Shown: one piece after another, positions 7,687 to 17,302 of the stretch | Numbering within the stretch: the stretch's first letter is position 1 | Layout: each line of letters starts with the position of its first letter | Origin: CAZDWZ01 sp964509425 | GTDB lineage: Bacteria; Bdellovibrionota_C; UBA2361; SZUA-149; CAZDWZ01 | Length of the DNA: 64,000 nt | Assembly: GCA_964509425.1 (NCBI GenBank) | Contig: CAZDWZ010000006.1 | Coordinates: forward strand, 124,001-188,000 | Direction of reading: 5' to 3' | Program-made: the position numbers and the translations under genes | Notes under the pieces: model-generated | What the model saw: only the letters and a program-made list of their open reading frames with translations | Databases searched by the model: none | Told to the model about the DNA's origin: nothing

Positions 7687-10600
7687 ATGGGTAAAAAGCG
7701 GCCCCTTTCCAAAAACATCGCCAGCTCAAGTGTCCGAAAGTCCGAGAGCCTCTCGTCCTCCGGAGTCGCGTCTGGAGGCTCCGGCGAATCTTCCGACATC
7801 GATACTTTCCGGGCCGACGTTATTCGGCTCGAAGGAGTTCAAGAGAATAACCTCAAGAACATCACGGTCTCTATACCTCATGACCGGATGATTGCCATCA
7901 CCGGTCTTTCCGGGTCGGGAAAGAGCACGCTCGCGATGGACACCATCTATGCCGAAGGCGGACGAAGGTACATCGAAACATTTAGTCCGTACACCCGACA
8001 ATTCCTAGACCGACTCCATCAACCAAAGCTCGACGCGATCTCCGGTGTTCGCCCCGCTCTCGCGCTCGAACAACGCAATCGGTCATCGAACTCTCGATCG
8101 ACGGTCGGAACTGTGACCGAAATTAATGACTACCTCAAGGTCATTTGGTCACATCTGGCGGATACCTACTGTCCGGAATGTAATATTCTGATTCCTCACT
8201 CGACGCCGTTCGTGGTGCGCGACGAGCTGCTCCGTTCATCAAAGGGCAAATCAGTCTCAGTGGATTCCTCACCGATGGAATCCTTCCTGGCGGATTCTCT
8301 CTTGATTGCCTTCGCCGTCGTTCCCCAAGGTGAAGCAAGCCTTGAGTCTCTCGCCGTCACTCTGTCGAGAGACGGATTTGTCAGATTTTTTGATGAATCA
8401 TCCGGCGAGGTACGAGACATCGAGTCGCTCGGTCCCTCAAAGCGAATCCTCGTCGTCGTCGACCGATTCCGGCAGCCTTTCGCGGAGACAGCCGACGAGG
8501 AACGGCGCCGGCTGATTTCGAGTATCAATCAGGCCTACACTTTCGGTCATGGAGAGTTGTTCGCCGTTTGGCACTCGCGAGATTCCAGGAAGTTCAAAGT
8601 CGAGGTCTTCCGCGAGTTTCCCGTTTGCCCAAAGTGTGAACACTCACCTCCGAAGAAAACGCCTTCACTGTTTACGTTCAACAGTCCGCTCGGAGCCTGC
8701 CAAACATGCCATGGGTTCGGAAAAATCCTCGCCATGGATCCGGACCTCGTCGTGCCCGATCCGAAGAAAACTCTCGCAGAAGGCGCAATCTCCTGCTGGG
8801 GCACGCCGTCGACGCGACGCGAGATGAAAAAGTTAAAGAGTTACTGCGAGCAAGCCGGAATCGATTTGCACACTCCATGGCTGAAGCTTCCCTCCCAACA
8901 GCGTGAGACTCTTCTCAAGGGAACGAAAGACAAGAAGATATTCTATGGCGTTTCGCGGTGGTTCGAGTATCTCCAGCAAAAGCGTCACAAGATGCATATC
9001 CGCATCTTTCTCTCGCGCTTCCGGCGAGAGTTTTTATGCCCGACTTGCGAAGGAACTCGGCTTCGCCGGGAGGCGTTGAGCTACCGGTTACACGAAAAAA
9101 CTCTGCCCGAGATTTGGAAAATTACCATCGAGCATCTTGTCCCGCTTTTTGAGAACTTGGCGGAGAAGTATCGCGAGCACCCACTTGCCGAAATTGCACT
9201 CGAGGAAGTTTTATCCCGGGCAAGCTATTTGCAGTCAATCGGACTTGGTTATCTGACGCTCGACCGGCAAACGAGAACACTCTCAGGTGGTGAGAATCAG
9301 CGCGTGAACCTCACGGCGCTCCTCGGGGCACGCCTCGTAAACACCATGCTCGTTCTCGATGAACCGACAATCGGTCTCCATGCCGAAGACACTCACCGAC
9401 TTATCAGCAGCATTTCTGCCCTTCGCGATCGGGGGAACACGGTGCTCGTCGTCGAGCACGACACCGAGCTCATCAAGGCCTCGGATCAGGTTATTGATAT
9501 CGGACCGGAGTCGGGAGGAAAAGGTGGAGAGATTATCTTCCAGGGGAGCGCAGAGGATCTCGAGAATGAAAAACGATCCTACACCGCAAAATACCTCTCC
9601 CCGGATCGCATCGTCCGACGGCGAACTTCCAGGAAAATCAATCCTCGAAACGCCGTTCGAATACTCGGCGCTCGCGCGAACAATCTAAAGAATATCGATG
9701 TCGACATCCCACTCGGAGGATTTGTCGTCCTGACCGGCGTCAGCGGTTCCGGAAAATCCTCATTTGTCGAACAATGTCTCACGTACCCGTACGAACGTCT
9801 TACGCAAGGGATTCCTCCTGAGCAGCTCTTTCAAGGCAACTCTTCGATCTCAGGTTTCGAGGGTCTCGAGAAAATTCGTGAGTTGGTTCTCATCGATCAA
9901 AGTCCTGCGGGGAAGACTCCTCGTTCGAACTCTGCGACATATACGAAAGCGTGGGATATCATTCGCGATTGTCTCGCGGAAACCGAGACCGCGAAAAATT
10001 ATGGGCTCAGCCGTTCAGCATTCTCCTTCAATGTCGACGGTGGGCGATGTCCGATTTGCAAGGGTGCCGGTCATTTACGCGTTGAGATGCAATTTCTTGC
10101 CGACGTATTTGTCGAGTGCGAAGCATGCGGCGGCTACCGGTTTCAAGACAAAGTCCTTTCCGTCACCTTTGCCGGAAAGAATGTTATCGAGCTGCTTGAC
10201 ACCAGTCTCGAGGATGTAGTCGAGCTTTTCCGTTCACTCGGTGAGACGCATCTTGTATCGAAGGCCGTACACGCCCTCCAACCACTCATCGATCTCGGTT
10301 TGGGATACTTGCGCCTCGGTCATCCGCTTAGTCAAATGTCCGGTGGCGAAGCTCAGAGGCTGAAGCTTGCCTCTTATCTTCAAGAGGAATCAAAAAAGGG
10401 ATGCCTTTTCCTCGTCGACGAGCCGACAACTGGGCTTCACCCGCACAACGTTCAACAGCTTCTCTCGGCGTTTGATCAACTTATCGAACGCGGACATTCC
10501 ATCCTCTGTATCGAACATAATCTCGAAGTTATTCTCCAGGCTGATTGGATGATTGATCTCGGCCCAGGAGCTGGCGCACATGGCGGTGAAATAGTGACCG

Positions 10601-13416
10601 CCGGAGTGCCGGGTGAGCTGCTCAAGAACACCGGCAAACGCCACGCATCATCGAAAACCCTCGCTGCCCTCAGCCGTTACCTTGATGAAGTGAATTACGG
10701 ACGGAAAAGCGAGATCGAAAAAAAGCGCATCGAAAAAGCATCGACTCGAAAATTAAACAAAGATATCCGCATTGAAGGCGCGAAACATCATAACTTGAAG
10801 AACGTGAGCGTCTCGGTGCCTGAGAACAAGCTGACCGTAATCACGGGGGTGTCGGGTTCTGGAAAGTCGTCTCTCGCCTTTGACATCCTCTTTGCGGAGG
10901 GACAGCGACGCTATATCGACTGCCTCTCGCCGTACGCCCGCCAGTACATGAAGCAACTCTCGAGGGCCGCCGTCGATCGGGTGGTGAACATCCCGCCGAC
11001 CATTTCAGTGTCTCAAAAGACCAGTCCTCCGCTCGGCATCACCACCGTCGCGACGACAACAGAAATTTATCAGTATTTGCGGCTCCTTTATTCGAAGGTC
11101 GGAACCCAACACTGCCCTCACGACAATGCCCGCATAACGAGCTACTCCGCGGAAACAGTAACCAACGAGCTTCTCGATCGATATGCGGCCCAACGTATCT
11201 TCCTCTTCGCCCCCGCTGTGTCAGGCCGGAAGGGGTATTATAACGACCTTTTTCAACGAGCTTTAAAAGCCGAAATCAATGAAGCCAGAATCGACGGGAA
11301 GCTTGTGCGCCTTACCGAAGATCTCCGGCTGGAACGCCATAAGCTTCACTGGATTTCACTTCTTATTGGTTCAATCAACAACCCCGCGAAGAATCCAGGA
11401 CTTCTCCGTCAAGCGGTCGATCATGCGCTCCTCCTTGGGGGCGGAACGATTGAGATAGCGGCCGGGGACAAACACGAAGAACCGGAAGTGTTCAGTACTG
11501 AGCGCGTCTGCCCAAAATGCAAGCGAGGTTACCGTCCGCTCGACCCACAAGATTTTTCCTTTCGCAGTCAGCGCGGGATTTGCAAACGCTGCGATGGGCG
11601 CGGGAGGGTAGCACCGGGGCGCGGAAAGAAAAGCGGAGATCAGGAGATACCATGTCCGGAGTGTCATGGAGCGCGAATAGGAGCTCTTGGTCGCCATGTC
11701 TATCTTGATGGAAAATCGATCGATGAGCTCGCCGCAAAGTCACCAGGTCAGCTTCTGGAATTCGTCGAATCGTTTACCTACGAAAGCCGCCTCGCTCCGG
11801 TCATCGCTCCCGTGCTCCGCGAATTGAAACATCGGTTAAAGATTATTCTTTCTGTTGGGCTCGATTATTTGCACCTGAATCGTGAAGCGAACACAATCTC
11901 CGGGGGCGAAGCGCAGCGCCTCCGGCTTGCAAAAACACTCGGTTCTCCGCTGAGCGGCGTTTGTTACATACTCGACGAACCCTCCATCGGCCTTCACCCT
12001 CAGGATCAACAACAACTGATGGGAACTCTCGAATCCCTGAAAAGCTCGGGAAATACCGTTATTGTGGTGGAACATGATGAGGAGCTCATCCGGCAAGCCG
12101 AGCACGTCATCGATATTGGTCCTGCCGGCGGGGCAAACGGAGGAGAGCTCGTCTATCAGGGCGATGTCACGGGACTGGAAAGCTGTGAGCGCTCGCTCAC
12201 CGGCGAGGCACTTCGCGTGAGAACAGCGCTCACGGAGTCGGGGCGTGTTGCAAGTGCTCCGCGAGGAAAGAGCGTGGAGCTCCCCGTCAGCGAGTCGCTC
12301 GTGCTTACATCAATCACCACGAACAATTTGAAAGCGATCGATGTCAGCATCCCTCTCAAAAGATTCACCGCTGTCTGCGGTGTTTCGGGAGCGGGGAAAA
12401 GCTCGCTCGTTCATGGATCGGTGGTTCCCGCCGTCGTCGCCGAGATCCTCGAGGAGCCGCGGACTGGCCGGGAAACCTGGAAATCGGTAAAGAATGCAAA
12501 CGCCCTCAATCGGTTGATTGAAATCGATCAGACTCCGGTCGGAAAAACTATCACATCAACTCCCGCTTCGTTCCTCGGCGTGTTCGATGAAATCCGGAAA
12601 TTCTATGCCGCTCTTCCCGAATCAAAGATTCGTGGGTGGACCCCGGGATACTTCTCGTTTAATTCCGGAAAGGGTCGATGCCAGGATTGCTCCGGACGGG
12701 GTTTCTTGAAAATTCCGATGAGCTTCCTTCCCGAAGCGACAAGCCTTTGTGAAACGTGCAACGGTCTTCGGTATAACGACAGCACGAAAGAAGTTCTCTT
12801 TATGGGGCTTTCAATCGGTGAGATTCTGCAGAAGACCATCTCCGAGGCCCATCAGATATTCGTTCACCATCCACGAATCCGGAAGGCGCTCGATGTCGTC
12901 GTCGAACTGGGACTCGGATATATCAACCTGGGCCAGCCAACCTACACGCTTTCGGGTGGCGAGACTCAGCGGCTTAAAATCGCAAGAGAGCTCGGGGCAC
13001 GCGAAGCCGTTGATACGCTCTATATCCTCGACGAGCCCACAATCGGCCTTCACATGACCGATGTGGATAAATTGCTTCGGGTTCTGAGAGCTTTGGTGGA
13101 TAAGGGAAACACCTTGATCGTGATCGAACATAATATTGACGTGCTCCGGGCTTGCGACTATCTCATCGAGGTCGGACCTGGTCCGGGGGAACGCGGCGGT
13201 GAGCTCCTCTTCTCGGGCAGTCCGGGAGCGCTCAAGAAGATGAAATCAACTCCCACAAAACCGTTCCTCTTTCCGACTGGAGCACCGGCGGCTCCGGCCT
13301 CCAAGGACGAATCCGGTTTACCGGGAGACCGTGTTTCCACGAGAGGAGCTTCCACAAGGGGACTGAGCCCGGTCCCGGTTAAAGGGTTCTCCGGAAAAAG
13401 AGCAAATGATCGCTGA
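7687..13416 (+). CDS. uvrA: Tandem-fused UvrA (two UvrA units in one chain)
   Basis: The 1909-residue product is two complete UvrA-like halves joined end to end. Four Walker A motifs (GLSGSGKS at 73, GVSGSGKS at 684, GVSGSGKS at 1054, GVSGAGKS at 1565) and four ABC signatures (LSGGENQR at 532, MSGGEAQR at 884, ISGGEAQR at 1404, LSGGETQR at 1755) are visible. CxxC zinc-finger pairs occur in both halves, including CPKCEH, CPICKG and CEACGG in the first and CPKCKR, CQDCSG and CETCNG in the second. UvrA damage-recognition ATPase normally works as a dimer of about 940-residue chains; Chlamydiae are known to carry a fused version near 1800 residues. A Ser/Gly-rich head precedes the first half and a charged tail ends the chain. 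It heads an operon with the nitroreductase (11-base overlap) and bshB. Confidence 0.95.
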   Translation: MGKKRPLSKNIASSSVRKSESLSSSGVASGGSGESSDIDTFRADVIRLEGVQENNLKNITVSIPHDRMIAITGLSGSGKSTLAMDTIYAEGGRRYIETFSPYTRQFLDRLHQPKLDAISGVRPALALEQRNRSSNSRSTVGTVTEINDYLKVIWSHLADTYCPECNILIPHSTPFVVRDELLRSSKGKSVSVDSSPMESFLADSLLIAFAVVPQGEASLESLAVTLSRDGFVRFFDESSGEVRDIESLGPSKRILVVVDRFRQPFAETADEERRRLISSINQAYTFGHGELFAVWHSRDSRKFKVEVFREFPVCPKCEHSPPKKTPSLFTFNSPLGACQTCHGFGKILAMDPDLVVPDPKKTLAEGAISCWGTPSTRREMKKLKSYCEQAGIDLHTPWLKLPSQQRETLLKGTKDKKIFYGVSRWFEYLQQKRHKMHIRIFLSRFRREFLCPTCEGTRLRREALSYRLHEKTLPEIWKITIEHLVPLFENLAEKYREHPLAEIALEEVLSRASYLQSIGLGYLTLDRQTRTLSGGENQRVNLTALLGARLVNTMLVLDEPTIGLHAEDTHRLISSISALRDRGNTVLVVEHDTELIKASDQVIDIGPESGGKGGEIIFQGSAEDLENEKRSYTAKYLSPDRIVRRRTSRKINPRNAVRILGARANNLKNIDVDIPLGGFVVLTGVSGSGKSSFVEQCLTYPYERLTQGIPPEQLFQGNSSISGFEGLEKIRELVLIDQSPAGKTPRSNSATYTKAWDIIRDCLAETETAKNYGLSRSAFSFNVDGGRCPICKGAGHLRVEMQFLADVFVECEACGGYRFQDKVLSVTFAGKNVIELLDTSLEDVVELFRSLGETHLVSKAVHALQPLIDLGLGYLRLGHPLSQMSGGEAQRLKLASYLQEESKKGCLFLVDEPTTGLHPHNVQQLLSAFDQLIERGHSILCIEHNLEVILQADWMIDLGPGAGAHGGEIVTAGVPGELLKNTGKRHASSKTLAALSRYLDEVNYGRKSEIEKKRIEKASTRKLNKDIRIEGAKHHNLKNVSVSVPENKLTVITGVSGSGKSSLAFDILFAEGQRRYIDCLSPYARQYMKQLSRAAVDRVVNIPPTISVSQKTSPPLGITTVATTTEIYQYLRLLYSKVGTQHCPHDNARITSYSAETVTNELLDRYAAQRIFLFAPAVSGRKGYYNDLFQRALKAEINEARIDGKLVRLTEDLRLERHKLHWISLLIGSINNPAKNPGLLRQAVDHALLLGGGTIEIAAGDKHEEPEVFSTERVCPKCKRGYRPLDPQDFSFRSQRGICKRCDGRGRVAPGRGKKSGDQEIPCPECHGARIGALGRHVYLDGKSIDELAAKSPGQLLEFVESFTYESRLAPVIAPVLRELKHRLKIILSVGLDYLHLNREANTISGGEAQRLRLAKTLGSPLSGVCYILDEPSIGLHPQDQQQLMGTLESLKSSGNTVIVVEHDEELIRQAEHVIDIGPAGGANGGELVYQGDVTGLESCERSLTGEALRVRTALTESGRVASAPRGKSVELPVSESLVLTSITTNNLKAIDVSIPLKRFTAVCGVSGAGKSSLVHGSVVPAVVAEILEEPRTGRETWKSVKNANALNRLIEIDQTPVGKTITSTPASFLGVFDEIRKFYAALPESKIRGWTPGYFSFNSGKGRCQDCSGRGFLKIPMSFLPEATSLCETCNGLRYNDSTKEVLFMGLSIGEILQKTISEAHQIFVHHPRIRKALDVVVELGLGYINLGQPTYTLSGGETQRLKIARELGAREAVDTLYILDEPTIGLHMTDVDKLLRVLRALVDKGNTLIVIEHNIDVLRACDYLIEVGPGPGERGGELLFSGSPGALKKMKSTPTKPFLFPTGAPAAPASKDESGLPGDRVSTRGASTRGLSPVPVKGFSGKRANDR

Positions 13417-14134
13417 CGCTTTCCAAGCTATTACAAACCGCCGCTCAGTCCGGAACTACTCTCAAAAGGAAGTTCCCGATAAACTCCTCCTCGAACTTCT
13501 CGAGCTCACGAATCTCGCGCCAAGCAGCTTCAATATTCAACCTTGGCAGTTTCTCATCGTCCGCGATGCGAATCTGAAAAAGCTACTTTACCGCGTCGCA
13601 ATGAACCAGCGGCAGGTGGTCGAGGCACCGGTCACGGTGGTGTTTATTGCCGATCCTGTTGTTTGGCAGAATGGGTTCCCCGAAGTCCTTTCGGAGTCTT
13701 CGCGTCTCGGGACGATGAGCGAAAAGCAGATTCTCGCCCACCGGCGAGCAGTAAACCTTTTCTTTCGCACGGGCCCTCTAGGATTTTACGGCCTCGCCAA
13801 GCGAATTGCCGTCCCGCTGAGGCGGCTTTTTGCTCCGACTCCAGGACTTGTGACATCAAAAGCCGAAGCCGCTCAATACGTCCGTTCACAGACCATGCTG
13901 GCCGCTGCAACGTTCATGATTGCTGCAAGCGCCGCGGGTCTGGGAACGAGTCCGATGGAAGGCTTCGACGAATACCGGCTGAAACGCTTGCTTGCGATCC
14001 CGATGCGATTCACGGTGCCCGTAATTATCTCGATTGGATATGCTACGGACCCACCCGAGGCGAAGCGTTCTGTCAGATTGCCGTTGGCGGATAAGTTATC
14101 TTGGGATTTGTTTGGAAGGAGGCGCGTGCCCTAA
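13406..14134 (+). CDS. Nitroreductase-family FMN oxidoreductase
   Basis: The 242-residue product shows the nitroreductase pattern: NRRSVRNYSQKEVP near the N-terminus (FMN phosphate contacts), LAPSSFNIQPWQFLIV (about residue 36), and near the C-terminus AASAAGLGTSPMEGFDE followed by VIISIGYAT. Family members use FMN and NAD(P)H to reduce nitro compounds, quinones or flavins; the substrate here is unknown. A middle insert of about 60 residues (FFRTGPLGFYGLAKRI...) is larger than usual. It begins 11 bases inside the end of uvrA, and its TAA overlaps the ATG of the deacetylase (TAATG), so the three genes form one translationally coupled operon. Confidence 0.85.
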   Translation: MIADAFQAITNRRSVRNYSQKEVPDKLLLELLELTNLAPSSFNIQPWQFLIVRDANLKKLLYRVAMNQRQVVEAPVTVVFIADPVVWQNGFPEVLSESSRLGTMSEKQILAHRRAVNLFFRTGPLGFYGLAKRIAVPLRRLFAPTPGLVTSKAEAAQYVRSQTMLAAATFMIAASAAGLGTSPMEGFDEYRLKRLLAIPMRFTVPVIISIGYATDPPEAKRSVRLPLADKLSWDLFGRRRVP

Positions 14135-14835
14135 TGAGTTGCGATGTGATGGTCTTCAGTGCGCATCCCGATGATGCGGAGTTCCTCATGGGAGGAACTT
14201 TGATTCGGCTTGCACGAGCGGGGAAGAAGATCATTCACGTCTCGTTGACGCCTTCGCAGATGAGCACTCACGGGAATGTGGATTCTCGGCGGGGAGAGTT
14301 CGAGGCCGCAGCGAAGCTTTTTAATGCCGTTCCGATAATGCTCGACTTCATGGATACCGAAGTTGAAAACAATCCTGTGAGCAGAACGAGAGTTGCGAGA
14401 CTGATTCGCGAGCACCGTCCCGCGGTGGTTTTTGCTCCGTATCACACGAATGCGTTGGCTGAGAACGGCGGCTCGGCTCACCATGATCACTACACCACCG
14501 GGGCGCTCGTTCGAGACGCAGTAAAACTTGCGCGGCTCGAAAAGACGGTCCCCGATGTCGCGAAGCACACCGTCCTCAGAACGTACTTTTACATGTTGCC
14601 GAGAAATGTTGTTCCAAACGTCGTTATCGATATCACCGAGTATATCGACGACGTGGAAAAACTGATCGCTTGTTATAACTCGCAGATGGCCATCAACGTG
14701 AGAGGAATCGGAGTTCATGATTCGCTGATGACCCAGAAACGTCATGCGGGTCTCATCATTGGAGCGAAATACGCTGAGCACTTCGTGACCGACACCCCGC
14801 TTAAACTCACACCGGACGATTTTCTTCGACTCTAA
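14134..14835 (+). CDS. bshB1: Bacillithiol biosynthesis deacetylase, BshB1-like (PIG-L family)
   Basis: The 233-residue product has AHPDDAEFLMGGTL at its N-terminus (zinc ligands His and Asp, catalytic Asp) and SAHHDHYTTGALV near residue 117 (the HxxH ligand). LTPSQMSTHGN followed by R..EFEAAAKL matches the BshB1-type substrate loop. BshB1 removes acetate from GlcNAc-malate on the way to bacillithiol. The bacillithiol S-transferase-like protein at 50080-50616 supports this reading. A generic PIG-L deacetylase on another N-acetyl sugar remains possible. The start overlaps the nitroreductase stop by one base, so it is the third gene of the uvrA operon. Confidence 0.85.
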   Translation: MSCDVMVFSAHPDDAEFLMGGTLIRLARAGKKIIHVSLTPSQMSTHGNVDSRRGEFEAAAKLFNAVPIMLDFMDTEVENNPVSRTRVARLIREHRPAVVFAPYHTNALAENGGSAHHDHYTTGALVRDAVKLARLEKTVPDVAKHTVLRTYFYMLPRNVVPNVVIDITEYIDDVEKLIACYNSQMAINVRGIGVHDSLMTQKRHAGLIIGAKYAEHFVTDTPLKLTPDDFLRL

Positions 14836-14911
14836 CGCGAATCTCGAGTGATCCGTGCGAGGACGTAGGGCGAAACCTTTCGTCTTAGTAGTCTGCCAGA
14901 TGAAAAAGGTG

Positions 14912-15149
14912 GGCTGGCTGCAGGGTGGAGGACCTCCTGCAACCAGCCGGCTGACCCTCGACCGAGGGTAGTCTTCACCTTCAACCGGGTGACAACATGG
15001 CAGTCCCTCCCTTCGTGACTGGACTTTCGGCACCAGTGATTTCCTCGGTCGTTCAAAAGGCTCCGAAGCGGTTACCCGAACTGAGCCTTCGACCTTGATG
15101 GACGGTCCGGCGCGTGCCGAAGTGCCTACAATTAACCTGCCCTCCGTCC
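14912..15149. ncRNA. Candidate structured RNA: chain of hairpins
   Basis: At least four stems can be drawn. GGCTGG..GCAGG pairs with CCTGC..CCAGCC (14912-14948), ACCCTCG with CGAGGGT (14954-14969), AAGGCTC with GAGCCTT (15057-15089) and GGACGG with CCGTCC (15100-15149). A smaller CAGTC/GACTG stem lies at 15001-15021. I tried RNase P, tmRNA, SRP and cobalamin riboswitch signatures and found none complete. Strand and expression are unknown. Confidence 0.3.
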
Positions 15150-15994
15150 TTTTCGGCGGGCTTGATTTCACCTTGGAGGCGAAGCCTGCACAAAACAGCG
15201 GAGATGCGAATCCTCGTTTGCGTGATATCTCGAGAAAGACCAGGAATATCGGAGCCGAGCGAGCCGAACATTCGTGCTCTGTCTTCGAAATCCGGTACCC
15301 AAGACTCAAACACGAAGCGTCATTTCGCTCTCAAAGCAGTAGTAGAGATATCCATTCCCGGATGCAAGAACTGGTAAAGAATTTTTCCTCATTCCGCTGT
15401 TGCGGTGCTGGATCCAGAGAGAAAAAGAAAACTCGAGAAAAGAGACGGAATCCGGAGATGGCGGCAAGAGGAATGCTGCATCACGAACGATCTTCTCAAA
15501 GAACTCGACTCAGTAAGAACGGATAAGGTTGCTCCGTTCTGCTTGCGCACGTTTCCATTCATTCTCTCTGCCGCATTAAACAGCTTGTTCGTCGACTTGG
15601 CGAAGGTGAGGAGAAAGCGCGCGAACCGTGAAACCGCCAATGATCCGAATGCTCATCTCGCCCGGCAAACAGGATCGATCGTAAGGAATTCCCGATGTTT
15701 AGAGGGTTCGGCGTCGATGTCGAATCGAGATTGGGTGTTCGGAGCTTGAAAATTGCGCGGCTTCGGACTAGGTTCCACGGCGATTTCGCACTCGAGCCCG
15801 AACTTGGTGGTTGCTGCCGGCTCGCTCTTTCTTTCCTTCGCGGGATGCACGAAGAATCCCGTTCCTATCTGGGTCCCTCTTATTTTGGTTATGCAAAGAC
15901 CTCTGGTTTTCCCTCCTTGGTGTTTGGGAGGAAAACAGTTTCGTTTGCGTTAACGATGACGAATGCCGCTTTTCCCTACTGCTATCGGAGCACG

Positions 15995-16047
15995 AGACTG
16001 TGTTTCTCAATTCGGACGTCTGCTGTCTGTATCGATAAACACAGTCT
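15995..16047. repeat. 11-bp inverted repeat upstream of MgtE-like gene
   Basis: AGACTGTGTTT (15995-16005) and AAACACAGTCT (16037-16047) are perfect inverted copies 31 bases apart. A second small hairpin, GCGACT-T-AGTCGC (16054-16066), follows just ahead of the Shine-Dalgarno of the gene at 16092. Confidence 0.5.
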
Positions 16048-16091
16048 AAACCTGCGACTTAGTCGCGCTCCAACAACGAAAGGGGCGAAAC

Positions 16092-17126
16092 GTGGAAGCG
16101 TTTCTCCGCGAAAACGGCTCGAAGAGTCTCTGCGACGGCTTGGTTGACGCCGTGTTTGTGGCGATAAACCGAGAAGAAGTGCTGAACGTCGGAGAACTTC
16201 GACGGAAGCTCCGAGAGAACCCCGTCAAACGGGAAAAAGGCAGAACGATCTACTACTACGTGGTGGACGGCGAAGAACGGCTCGTTGGCGTGATCAGCAC
16301 TGCAAAGCTGAACATCGCCTTCGACACCGATGAGCTGAACACCGTGATGACGCTGAACCCGTACGCGATGCAAAGCTCCGCGACGTTGAGCGAGGCCGTC
16401 GACTTCCTGCGGCTCTCGACGTATCGCGCGCTACCCGTGGTGTCTGAAGGCCGCCTACTTGGCACCTTCAGTTGGGAGTATCTCCACGTCCGTCTGAAGG
16501 GAGTACCCGTAAGCGTTGAGCAACAGGAAGTTGAGATCGATCGGTTGAAGCGTGACCTCAGCCGGCTCCTGGGTTGGGATCCGAACGCGATGCAGATGTT
16601 GGGGGCGTGGGGAGCCTTCAAACTTCGATGTCCTTGGCTCCTCGTGACGATGACGGCGGGCCTCATCTGCGCGGCGACGATTCATCGGTACGAAGGCCTA
16701 CTCGCGTCGCTTCCATTGATTGCCGCCTTCATACCGCTCGTCCTGGCGTTGGCGGACGCCGTGTGCCATCAGGCGTCTTCCATCACGATCCTCGACGACC
16801 ATGCGGGAGAGCGGCGAGGATGGAAAGCGCTCGTCGCCTCTCTCTGGAAGGAGCTGCGTGTGTCAGCGGCGATAGGCTTCGCCGCATGTGCCCTTCTCGT
16901 CATCTTCATCGCGTGCTGGCAAATGGCGATACCTCCGGCGCTCGCCGTCGGGTTCGCCGTAGCGCTCAGCATTTGCGGGGGTGGTTTCATCGGGCACGCC
17001 ATTCCAACGGTGCTCCGCCGACTCCGCCGCGACCCCCACGTCTCCGGAGGCCCGGTGGCGCTCGCGCTCACGGACGTGGTGGCTACGTTCTTACTGCTCG
17101 AGGTCAGTCGCTTGCTTCTCACATGA
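16092..17126 (+). CDS. MgtE/SLC41-like magnesium transporter with CBS domains
   Basis: The 344-residue product combines an N-terminal CBS pair (about residues 40-140; LNPYAMQSSATLSEAVDFL and RALPVVSEGRLLGTFS) with the five-helix MgtE channel domain (about 175-344). The latter shows R-PWLLVTMTAG, FIPLVLALADAVCHQASSI and, near the end, IPTVLRRLRRDPHVSGG then LTDVVATFLLLE. These mirror MgtE's LP..lkrl..DPA and TD.. segments, which form the Mg2+ pore. The MgtE N-domain of acidic helical repeats is missing, so it is shorter than the usual 450 residues. GTG start follows AAAGGGGCG. GC-rich codons set it apart from neighbours. Confidence 0.8.
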   Translation: MEAFLRENGSKSLCDGLVDAVFVAINREEVLNVGELRRKLRENPVKREKGRTIYYYVVDGEERLVGVISTAKLNIAFDTDELNTVMTLNPYAMQSSATLSEAVDFLRLSTYRALPVVSEGRLLGTFSWEYLHVRLKGVPVSVEQQEVEIDRLKRDLSRLLGWDPNAMQMLGAWGAFKLRCPWLLVTMTAGLICAATIHRYEGLLASLPLIAAFIPLVLALADAVCHQASSITILDDHAGERRGWKALVASLWKELRVSAAIGFAACALLVIFIACWQMAIPPALAVGFAVALSICGGGFIGHAIPTVLRRLRRDPHVSGGPVALALTDVVATFLLLEVSRLLLT

Positions 17127-17150
17127 TAAACCATGGAGCCTGAAAGTCTC

Positions 17151-17172
17151 TCCGGTGAAAGCACTCACCGGA
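17151..17172 (+). terminator. Hairpin after MgtE-like gene
   Basis: TCCGGTGA (17151-17158) pairs with TCACCGGA (17165-17172) around a six-base loop. No T-tract follows. Confidence 0.5.
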
Positions 17173-17199
17173 CGCACTTCCGAGCTCCTCCTCTTCTCA

Positions 17200-17231
17200 T
17201 TTGGTGGTTCGATAAGGAGGGACCCACCAAA
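17200..17231 (+). terminator. Second hairpin before EamA gene
   Basis: TTTGGTGG (17200-17207) pairs with CCACCAAA (17224-17231). AGGAGGGA in its loop resembles a Shine-Dalgarno but has no start codon in range. Confidence 0.4.
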
Positions 17232-17302
17232 CTCCTCCCTCTTCCTTGACATCGACCGGCAAAACCGAAGAGATTGCCGCTCCATAGTCGGTGGTTTCAT
17301 TC

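Larger units (their letters stand above)
14836..16091. other. 1.25-kb gene-free region
   Basis: No reading frame here is convincing on either strand. The first third (14912-15149) is a chain of hairpins described separately. A weak lipobox-like stretch (LFLSFAGC, codons near 15830, TTG start 15753) ends after about 66 codons and may be the head of a decayed lipoprotein gene. The last part holds the inverted repeat at 15995-16047. Confidence 0.5.

Noticed and set aside
6936..7694. 252-codon plus-strand frame
   Set aside because: Antisense to the HExxH protease; no motif or Shine-Dalgarno.
14131..15309. Long minus-strand reading frame of 392 codons
   Set aside because: It runs antisense through bshB1 and the hairpin region. 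Its residues are Arg/Ser-rich with no recognisable domain, so it is a shadow of the real gene.
14840..15330. RNase P RNA, tmRNA, SRP RNA or cobalamin riboswitch in the hairpin region
   Set aside because: Key conserved strings (GAGGAAAGTCC, the tmRNA tag and tRNA-like end, GGAAGGAAGCAGC, the full B12 box) are not present. Fragments such as CGAAAGTCC alone are not enough.
15695..16147. 150-codon plus-strand frame before the MgtE-like gene
   Set aside because: No Shine-Dalgarno, no domain, and it crosses the inverted repeat and the start of the supported gene at 16092.
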